A stretch of DNA of 12,586 nt from Bacteroidota bacterium (GTDB lineage: Bacteria; Bacteroidota; Bacteroidia; JAADEI01): contig JAJRPU010000081.1 in the NCBI GenBank assembly GCA_024280615.1, positions 1 through 12,586 on the forward strand, written 5' to 3'. The notes beneath the pieces are model-generated. The model ran no database searches and was not told the DNA's origin. It saw only the letters and a list, made by a program, of their open reading frames with translations. The translations under genes were made by a program, and so were the position numbers. Positions 6,496 to 12,586 of this stretch are shown one piece after another (position 1 is the first letter of the stretch; every line of letters starts with the position of its first letter).

Positions 6496-8598
6496 GTGAG
6501 AGAGATGCTGCAATATCTAAAACCAAAGATAAGTGCTTACTATTCATATTACAAAAATTTTCCAGAGCGTCCATTTATTCTGGAACTGCCCGCCTTTCTG
6601 CCTATGGCTGCATTCATAGGTGGTATATTATCGGGAAAATATGCATTTGAGTCATTGACTGATGATACCATTTTTCTAATTATAGCCATTGGAGTGCTTG
6701 TAGCATTGATGCTAAGCATTGGCTTATGGTGGCTTAACAAAAGAAATAATAATTCACGAAAGAAAGGAGGTCTTTTAGGATTAGTTCTGATTACCTTTTC
6801 TCTTGGCTTGTGGTTCATGGGCGGGGTGTTAAGGTTCTACGTTTATGACCCACATAACAATTCAGAACACTTTGTTCATCACATTGGACACAAGCATGAA
6901 TATATTGCTCGGGTGAAAACCATTCCGTCGCTGACCCGCAGCGGTAATTGGTATAGGGCAGTCATTGAACTACTATATCTTATTGAAGAGAATGATACGG
7001 TTTCTATTGAGGGCAAGGTAATGGCTTATATGGACACATTTTTGGAACCATCAACACTAATTGCCTTTAAGGGACGCATAGACAGTGCTGGAATAATAAG
7101 AGGCTTACCTGACTTCAATATGGGAGTGTGGTTGGCATCAAACGATATTTATGGAATAGTGTGGTTAAGGGAGATTGATGTTATAGGGCATAGCAGGTCG
7201 GTGTATTCCTATGCACAGGAATTGCGATATTCCCTTATGCAAATAAATGCTCGGTTCATAGATAGCAATGTCGTTTCGCTTGTTGATGCCTTGACGCTTG
7301 GCTACAGGGATGAGTTGTCTGAGGATGTGCGGGAATCCTTCCGTGAAGCAGGTATAATACATATTCTTGCCATATCTGGTTTGCACGTTGGGATAATTTA
7401 TATTTTTCTAGTGTGGACTTTTGGTTTTTTGGGCAGGTATAGGCTTGTGCCGTTAATCTTATCGCTGGTAGGCTTCGCCTTCCTGACTGGCTTGATGCCA
7501 TCTGTTGTGCGGGCATCTATAATGCTTGTATTGGTTGAGATGGCTCGGCTGATGAACAGAAAAACAGTTGGGCTCAACATTCTTTTTGTTACGATGCTAA
7601 TAATTGCGTTTTTGTTCCCTTGGCAGGTGTTTTCAATAGGGTTTTGGTTTTCTGCCCTTGCTGTTTTGGGCATATTGGCTATGTGGATTCCTATGTCCCG
7701 ATTGTTTCACGTGGAACCATGGTGGGCTCGGTGGCTCACTTCAATGCTTGGCGTAACCATTTCCGCTCAGGTGTTCCTTATCCCTATTCAAATTCTACTA
7801 TGGCAACACATTAGTGTCGCTGGACTAATAGGCAATCTACTTGCCATTCCCTTGGTGTCCATAATTCTTGTCTCTACAATTTTTTTGTGGGTTGTATCCT
7901 TTTGGGAGTGGTTTGCCCGGCTGTTGGGCGTGGCGATTAGTTTCGTGACTGATTGCCTAGTTCAATGGAGCGAATTTGTCTCTTCCCTTCCGTTGAATTT
8001 TTATTTTTCACTTAAATCTTTACTTGTCAGCATCCCGATTGTTTTTGTGCTGGTTGTCCTTGTTGGCATAGTGAGAAGGGACAGGCTTGCTTGGTTGATA
8101 GTTGCCATAGTCATAACAGGAATCTGGACATATTTTGCCCTGAATAAAGAACCTGTGTCAGAACCATTCATCTGGAGGGCTGATTCCACTATGATAGTTG
8201 CCTGTCCAGAGGAAAATGTTATTTACCTATCTAAACCTAATGTTACACACGAAAGCCTTGAAAAGATAGAATTTTACACAATCTTGAGCAACCCATCGGT
8301 CAAATACCTTCGGCGGGACACTATGGTAGGTTGTTCGGGGAGTAAAGTGGCATATTTCAAAGGGAAAAGGCGTTGGTTTGATACACTTGCACTTAGGTAT
8401 AGCGACGTGTGGCTGATGGATTCAATGTCTTTCATACCACTGAAGAATTTATATTCATACAATCCTTATGCCATGCTGGTTATGGGCACTGAAATGGCGT
8501 TGTCAGTCAAAAGAAAAGTTTTGTTGATTTGTGAACGTTTGGAAATGTCTTGTGTTGATATAAGCAGGAGAACAATTGTAGAATTACGTAAAGAATGA
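6496..8598 (+). CDS. comEC: ComEC/Rec2-family DNA uptake channel
   Basis: This 700-residue inner-membrane protein should form the channel through which one DNA strand enters the cytoplasm during natural transformation. Seen: N-terminal membrane segments (about 33-48, 58-80, 92-115); a soluble periplasmic domain with OB-fold character at about 130-225 (DUF4131-like); and the competence core from about 240, with the signature DALTLGYRDELSEDVRESF at 264-282 and GIIHILAISGLHVGI at 286-300, followed by several membrane helices to about 548. The C-terminal 150 residues are soluble but carry no HxHxDH metallo-beta-lactamase motif, so the nuclease-like domain found in Bacillus-type ComEC is absent; a non-MBL tail is usual for Bacteroidota-type proteins. 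The start may be GTG at 6496 or ATG at 6505, three codons later; AGGGCG upstream favours neither strongly. A second parS-like site lies inside the gene at 7703-7718. Confidence 0.92.
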   Translation: MREMLQYLKPKISAYYSYYKNFPERPFILELPAFLPMAAFIGGILSGKYAFESLTDDTIFLIIAIGVLVALMLSIGLWWLNKRNNNSRKKGGLLGLVLITFSLGLWFMGGVLRFYVYDPHNNSEHFVHHIGHKHEYIARVKTIPSLTRSGNWYRAVIELLYLIEENDTVSIEGKVMAYMDTFLEPSTLIAFKGRIDSAGIIRGLPDFNMGVWLASNDIYGIVWLREIDVIGHSRSVYSYAQELRYSLMQINARFIDSNVVSLVDALTLGYRDELSEDVRESFREAGIIHILAISGLHVGIIYIFLVWTFGFLGRYRLVPLILSLVGFAFLTGLMPSVVRASIMLVLVEMARLMNRKTVGLNILFVTMLIIAFLFPWQVFSIGFWFSALAVLGILAMWIPMSRLFHVEPWWARWLTSMLGVTISAQVFLIPIQILLWQHISVAGLIGNLLAIPLVSIILVSTIFLWVVSFWEWFARLLGVAISFVTDCLVQWSEFVSSLPLNFYFSLKSLLVSIPIVFVLVVLVGIVRRDRLAWLIVAIVITGIWTYFALNKEPVSEPFIWRADSTMIVACPEENVIYLSKPNVTHESLEKIEFYTILSNPSVKYLRRDTMVGCSGSKVAYFKGKRRWFDTLALRYSDVWLMDSMSFIPLKNLYSYNPYAMLVMGTEMALSVKRKVLLICERLEMSCVDISRRTIVELRKE
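7703..7718. promoter_or_regulatory. Second parS-like site inside comEC
   Basis: TGTTTCACGTGGAACC keeps the CACGTG core and matches the perfect palindrome at 14 of 16 positions. Read on the minus strand it is GGTTCCACGTGAAACA, which differs from the Bacillus subtilis parS (TGTTCCACGTGAAACA) at the first base only. It encodes L-F-H-V-E-P in ComEC. It lies 2.9 kb from the perfect site; no other CACGTG was found in the window. Chance of a site within two mismatches in this window is roughly 0.003 under uniform base use. Confidence 0.68.
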
Positions 8599-8615
8599 AT
8601 CAAGAGAAATTGGCA

Positions 8616-8643
8616 TTTGTTATCTACAACTGGCGTATGTTTG
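8616..8643 (+). promoter_or_regulatory. Candidate Bacteroidota-type promoter for gcvP
   Basis: TATGTTTG at 8636-8643 is an exact TAnnTTTG -7 element and TTTG at 8616-8619 is a plausible -33 element. The spacer is 16 nt, just under the described 17-23. It lies in the 63-bp gap after comEC. A start site near 8650 would leave only about 12 nt before the gcvP ATG, giving a very short leader. It suggests that gcvP starts a new transcription unit rather than only reading through from comEC. Confidence 0.4.
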
Positions 8644-8661
8644 CTTTAAAGAATTAAAGCC

Positions 8662-11499
8662 ATGTCGGAACTTGGGAAATACATTCCCGTGAAGCCTGAG
8701 GAGGTCAGGCAAATGTTAGATACAATAGGTGTTTCTTCCCTTGATGAGTTGATGGATAGAGTTATTCCTGCCCATCTGCGGAAAGGTTTCCAATGGAAGG
8801 TCCCATCTGCCGTTAGCGAACGTGAGTTATTTGAATACTTTGAGTCGTTGGCTGATGAAAATAAAGTGTTTCGGTCGCTTATTGGAAGAGGATTTTATGG
8901 CACTTTCACACCACCTGTCATTCGGCAAAACATTCTTGAAAATCCTAATTGGTTCACTCAGTACACGCCATATCAGGCGGAGATAAGTCAGGGCAGGCTG
9001 GAGGCTCTCTTGGTTTTCCAAACTATGATAGAGAACCTGACAGGAATGGAAATAGCCAATGCGTCGCTGTTAGATGAAGGCACTGCCACCGCCGAAGCAA
9101 TGACGTTTATGATTCGTATTAAGCGTGTAAGAGAAAATCCTGTGGTTTGGGTTCATAGTAGTGTATATGAACACACGTATGAACTGTTGAAGGGCAGGGC
9201 TGAACCCATGGGAATAACGCTAATATATGGTTCTGAGGAAGAGATAGCAGATAAAAAGTTTCATGGGTTGATTTTCCAGTTGCCCGATAGAAATGGCGAA
9301 TTATGGGAACCTTTTGAATTAATAAAAATTGCCAGAGAAAGAGATGCCGCCATAACTCTTATCACTGACCCCATGAGTCTTGTTCTTGTCGGTCCGCCGG
9401 CAAATTGGGACTTGGATGTAGTGGTAGGCTCAATTCAGCGGTTTGGCTTGCCACTTGGCTTCGGCGGTCCACACGCCGGCTTCTTCGCTACTAAAAAGGA
9501 ATTCATCAGACAAGTGCCAGGAAGGATAATAGGTGTTTCCAAAGACAGATATGGTAACGTGGCATATAGGATGACCTTGCAGACTCGTGAACAACATATT
9601 AGAAGGGAGCGTGCTACAAGCAACATTTGCACTTCCCAATCTTTAATGGCTATCGCCGCTGCTATGTATGCCGTCTATCATGGTAATCAAGGGCTTAGGC
9701 AAATTGCAGAAAGAATTCATTCTTATGCTATTTCTCTGGAAAAAATGCTTGACCGGAAAGGCTTTAAGAACAAAAACAGACAATACTTTGACACTCTCAG
9801 GATAGAAGTTGAAGACGTTGAGTCCATAAGGATTAGAGCATTGGAACGTGGTTACAATTTTTGGTATCAGGACAATCACATTATGCTCTCTCTTGACGAG
9901 TTAACAAGTGAAAGGGAATTGCTGGATATAGTTGAAATTATTACAGGAGAGCGACCGGAGGAAGTGCTTGAGGCATCATCGGAAAAAAGAATTCCGGAGT
10001 CAATATCACGGAAGACACAACCACTATCGCATCCGGTGTTTGAAAAACACACGGGAGAACTTAGAACATTGAGATATATTCGTTACCTTGAAAAGCGGGA
10101 CCTGTCAATGACAGAAACAATGATTCCACTGGGTTCGTGCACTATGAAACTGAATATCACCGCAAGTCTATATCCGTTGTCCCTGAAAGGATTTAATAGT
10201 ATTCATCCCTTTGTGCCGAAGGACCAAGTGAAGGGCTACATAAAGGCATTCTCTCAATTAAGGAATTTGCTATGTGAGATAACAGGGATGGATGCATGCT
10301 CTCTGCAACCACAATCGGGAGCACAGGGAGAACTCACCGGACTGCTTGTTATTAGACGATACTTCAAAGAGAAGGGAGAGAACCATCGGAATATAGTTCT
10401 CATTCCTGCATCGGCACATGGAACGAACCCTGCCAGTGCCGTAATGGCTGGATTTAAAGTTCACGTTGTCAGAACCGCAAAAGATGGGTCCATAGATGTG
10501 GAACACGTTAAGGAAGCAATTGAGAAATATGGAGATTCCATAGCTGCTTTAATGGTTACCTATCCATCCACGCACGGAGTCTTTGAACCGGACATTGACA
10601 AGATAATAGACCTTGTTCATTCTGTGGGTGCCCAGGTGTATATGGACGGTGCCAACCTGAATGCAATGATTGGGTTTCTTAGACCCGGAGATTTGGGGGC
10701 AGATGTTTGCCACGTCAACTTACATAAAACATTTGGAATCCCACATGGAGGAGGAGGACCCGGTGCCGGTCCAATATGCGTTAAAAAACACCTTGCTGAT
10801 TTCTTGCCGTCGCATCCTTATAACCCGGAAGAAAACCCATTTAGTGGAATAGAGCCCATTGCTTCCACACCTTATGGCAATTCAATGGCTATGCTCATCT
10901 CTCTGGCATATATCCTTTTGTTGGGACGAGAGGGCTTGCCGAAAGTAGCCCAACATGCCGTCCTAAATGCTAATTATCTCAAAAAGAAGTTAGAGCCATA
11001 TTTTCCTGTGCTATATACCGGCAAGGATGGCTTTGTCGCTCACGAATTCATACTTGATTTCAGGTCATTGAAGCGTGAAATTGGTATTGATGCCATTGAC
11101 CTTGCTAAACGCTTGATTGACTATAGTTTCCACGCCCCAACAGTGTCTTTCCCTGTGCCCGGAACATTTATGATTGAACCAACTGAAACAGAACCACTGG
11201 AAGAGTTAAACAGGTTCATATCTGCTATGGTGTCAATATATCACGAAATTGAAGAGATTAGAGAAGGTTCTTTGTCTGTTGACGATAATCCAATTCGCAA
11301 TGCCCCACATACTATTCAAGAAGTTGGAAGTGACCATTGGCAACACACCTATTCTCGTGAAAAAGCCGCCTTCCCAGTTGACTATCTGAAGTTAAATAAA
11401 TTCTGGGCACCGGTGGGCAGGATAGATGAAGCCTATGGCGATAGACATATATTCTGTGCATGCCCAACACCAGAGGAATTGGAGGCTGTCTCATGCTAA
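8662..11499 (+). CDS. gcvP: Glycine dehydrogenase (decarboxylating), P-protein of the glycine cleavage system
   Basis: GcvP uses pyridoxal phosphate to decarboxylate glycine and pass the aminomethyl group to the lipoyl arm of GcvH; with GcvT and Lpd this yields methylene-tetrahydrofolate, ammonia, carbon dioxide and NADH in the cytoplasm. At 945 residues it is the full-length, single-chain form rather than the split GcvPA/GcvPB. The N-terminal half carries NWFTQYTPYQAEISQGRLEA at 96-115 and LLDEGTATAEA at 136-146. The C-terminal catalytic half carries MIPLGSCTMKLN at 487-498, SAHGTNPASA, and NLHKTFGIPHGGGGPGAGP, placing the PLP-binding lysine at K689 and the glycine-rich loop at 696-704. No truncation or missing key residue is seen. 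gcvT, gcvH and lpd are not adjacent. The 63-bp gap upstream has a candidate promoter; there is no Shine-Dalgarno sequence before the ATG. Confidence 0.97.
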   Translation: MSELGKYIPVKPEEVRQMLDTIGVSSLDELMDRVIPAHLRKGFQWKVPSAVSERELFEYFESLADENKVFRSLIGRGFYGTFTPPVIRQNILENPNWFTQYTPYQAEISQGRLEALLVFQTMIENLTGMEIANASLLDEGTATAEAMTFMIRIKRVRENPVVWVHSSVYEHTYELLKGRAEPMGITLIYGSEEEIADKKFHGLIFQLPDRNGELWEPFELIKIARERDAAITLITDPMSLVLVGPPANWDLDVVVGSIQRFGLPLGFGGPHAGFFATKKEFIRQVPGRIIGVSKDRYGNVAYRMTLQTREQHIRRERATSNICTSQSLMAIAAAMYAVYHGNQGLRQIAERIHSYAISLEKMLDRKGFKNKNRQYFDTLRIEVEDVESIRIRALERGYNFWYQDNHIMLSLDELTSERELLDIVEIITGERPEEVLEASSEKRIPESISRKTQPLSHPVFEKHTGELRTLRYIRYLEKRDLSMTETMIPLGSCTMKLNITASLYPLSLKGFNSIHPFVPKDQVKGYIKAFSQLRNLLCEITGMDACSLQPQSGAQGELTGLLVIRRYFKEKGENHRNIVLIPASAHGTNPASAVMAGFKVHVVRTAKDGSIDVEHVKEAIEKYGDSIAALMVTYPSTHGVFEPDIDKIIDLVHSVGAQVYMDGANLNAMIGFLRPGDLGADVCHVNLHKTFGIPHGGGGPGAGPICVKKHLADFLPSHPYNPEENPFSGIEPIASTPYGNSMAMLISLAYILLLGREGLPKVAQHAVLNANYLKKKLEPYFPVLYTGKDGFVAHEFILDFRSLKREIGIDAIDLAKRLIDYSFHAPTVSFPVPGTFMIEPTETEPLEELNRFISAMVSIYHEIEEIREGSLSVDDNPIRNAPHTIQEVGSDHWQHTYSREKAAFPVDYLKLNKFWAPVGRIDEAYGDRHIFCACPTPEELEAVSC

Positions 11500-11530
11500 T
11501 AAGTAAACATTTTACCAAATCATATCGCAG

Positions 11531-12448
11531 ATGAATATCCTTATAACTGGAGGGACAGGAACCATAGGGAGACCGCTTGTGGAAACCCTGTTGAGAGAAG
11601 GACATAATGTATATGTGCTCACTCGTAAGCACCCTTCCCATAAAGAGGAAGAAAACCTGTATTTCGTCCATTGGAATCCGGAAACAGGCTTGATGGACTA
11701 TTCCTTGCTTGATAAGATTGATGTTTTAATCCATCTGGCTGGTGCAACTATCATGAGACGCTGGACAAACAAGTATAAGAGAGAGCTCTATGCAAGCCGG
11801 GTGTACACAATGAATTGGCTTTATGCCATCTGGAGAAATTTCAATCCCCCAAAACAAGTTATATCTATCTCAGGCTTGGGCTATTACGACGAGCACGGAG
11901 ACCAATGGATAACAGAGGAAACACCCCCAGGAAACCCTGAAACAAACTTTCTGGCGTGGTTGTCCATGGGTTGGGAGAACGCAGCTTTCCAATGGAAAAA
12001 AAGAAATGTTCCCGTTACAATTTTGAGAACTGGCATAGTGCTTTCTGAAACAGGAGGAGCCTTCCCGCTAATGTTTATGATGGCTCGCTTCAGACTGCTC
12101 TCAATAATTGGAAATCCTGAAGCATATTATTCTTGGATTCATATCTCTGACCTTGTAAGTATTTTTACTCAAGTCATTGACGGTAAGTTACCTAACGACA
12201 CTTACATAGCAACGAGTCCAAATCCTGTTACCCAAGAAAAATTTATTCAGACTATATATAAATTAGCAAGAAGAAAGCCGTTAATAAAAAAATTGCCTCT
12301 ATCCATGGTAGAACCAATTGCTGGAGAGGTAGTACGGTACCTTACTTTTAGTTTAAGAACTTGTCCTAAAAGGCTACTGGACTCAGGATTTCATTTCCAA
12401 TTTTCACATGTTGAAAAAGCAATGAGCTCTCTGGTTAGAAAATTGTAA
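11531..12448 (+). CDS. TIGR01777-family NAD(P)-binding epimerase/SDR protein (YfcH-like)
   Basis: This 305-residue protein is an atypical extended short-chain dehydrogenase of the YfcH/SulA-like group, whose biochemical role is poorly defined. Seen: the nucleotide-binding loop GGTGTIG at 7-13; the second Rossmann motif IHLAGA at 67-72; SISGLGYYDEHGD at 112-124, the family form of the active-site strand in which a normal Tyr-xxx-Lys pair is not apparent; WENAA at 148-152; LRTGIVLSETGGAFP at 165-179; and SWIHISDL at 201-208. The final 45 or so residues match the usual C-terminal DUF1731 region. Length is normal for the family. It follows gcvP by 31 bp and precedes the heme A synthase by 12 bp, so it could be co-transcribed with either. 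No Shine-Dalgarno sequence is seen. I would not assign a substrate. Confidence 0.9.
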   Translation: MNILITGGTGTIGRPLVETLLREGHNVYVLTRKHPSHKEEENLYFVHWNPETGLMDYSLLDKIDVLIHLAGATIMRRWTNKYKRELYASRVYTMNWLYAIWRNFNPPKQVISISGLGYYDEHGDQWITEETPPGNPETNFLAWLSMGWENAAFQWKKRNVPVTILRTGIVLSETGGAFPLMFMMARFRLLSIIGNPEAYYSWIHISDLVSIFTQVIDGKLPNDTYIATSPNPVTQEKFIQTIYKLARRKPLIKKLPLSMVEPIAGEVVRYLTFSLRTCPKRLLDSGFHFQFSHVEKAMSSLVRKL

Positions 12449-12460
12449 ATAAAACTAACT

Positions 12461-12586
12461 ATGATTAGGACAATTCACAATTGGCTCACAATTATTGTGA
12501 TAATGTTCTTCGTTATGGTTTTTCTGGGGGGAATTACGCGCCTTAAGGATGCTGGACTATCAATTGTGGAATGGAAGCCCGTAACA
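12461..12586 (+). CDS. ctaA: Heme A synthase, COX15 type, N-terminal fragment
   Basis: The last 126 bases give 42 codons from an ATG, cut by the window edge. Residues 6-24 form a first membrane helix, followed by GGITRLKDAGLSIVEWKPVT at 23-42. This is the characteristic GGxTRLTxSGLSxVxWKP signature of COX15-type heme A synthases, which oxidise the C8 methyl of heme O to make heme A for aa3-type cytochrome oxidase. Bacillus-type CtaA instead reads CPDWP at this place, so the COX15 branch is favoured. KDA replaces the commoner TxS after TRL, a mild departure. The ORF starts 12 bp after the epimerase stop, suggesting an operon. Presence of the gene implies aerobic respiration. The rest is not visible. 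Confidence 0.88.
   Translation, partial: MIRTIHNWLTIIVIMFFVMVFLGGITRLKDAGLSIVEWKPVT

Noticed and set aside
8150..8598. Possible metallo-beta-lactamase domain in the ComEC C-terminus
   Set aside because: No HxHxDH motif or similar metal-binding cluster is present in the tail; the region is treated as a non-MBL extension.
10462..10720. Further parS-like half sites in gcvP (TTCACGTTGTC, GCCACGTCAAC)
   Set aside because: Both lack the CACGTG core and the second half of the palindrome.

Overview
This window reads as a chromosomal segment from a Bacteroidota-like or wider FCB-group bacterium. The support is indirect. Start codons mostly lack a convincing Shine-Dalgarno sequence. Two upstream regions carry an exact TAnnTTTG element, the Bacteroidota -7 promoter motif. 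The gene types also fit this group: a GH73/LysM hydrolase, a ComEC without a metallo-beta-lactamase domain, a full-length GcvP, and a COX15-type heme A synthase. Genus or species cannot be named from what is visible.

Layout, left to right. (1) Positions 1-61 hold the first 20 codons of a leftward gene that runs out of the window. (2) Positions 139-2718 hold a two-gene cassette: an amino-type DNA methyltransferase followed 6 bp later by a 416-residue protein with a PD-(D/E)XK-like D-x14-E-x-K signature. This is most likely a type II restriction-modification system, and it is visibly more AT-rich than what follows. (3) Positions 2757-8598 hold four tightly packed rightward genes: a class I O-methyltransferase, a secreted glucosaminidase with LysM repeats, a sodium:solute symporter and the DNA-uptake channel ComEC. 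Their junctions are +1 nt, a 1-nt TAATG overlap and 4 nt, so they look like one operon. (4) Positions 8662-11499 hold gcvP, with its own candidate promoter. (5) Positions 11531-12448 hold a TIGR01777-family epimerase. (6) From 12461 to the window end is the N-terminus of a COX15-type heme A synthase. No stretch longer than 300 bases lacks a gene, and no RNA gene, CRISPR array, insertion sequence or tandem repeat was seen.

The most notable hidden signal is a perfect 16-bp ParB-binding parS palindrome (TGTTTCACGTGAAACA) in the last codons of the LysM hydrolase gene. A near-perfect second copy (TGTTTCACGTGGAACC) lies 2.9 kb downstream inside comEC. The pair suggests a centromere-like parS cluster, and so probably a location in the origin-proximal part of the chromosome, embedded in an otherwise ordinary housekeeping operon.
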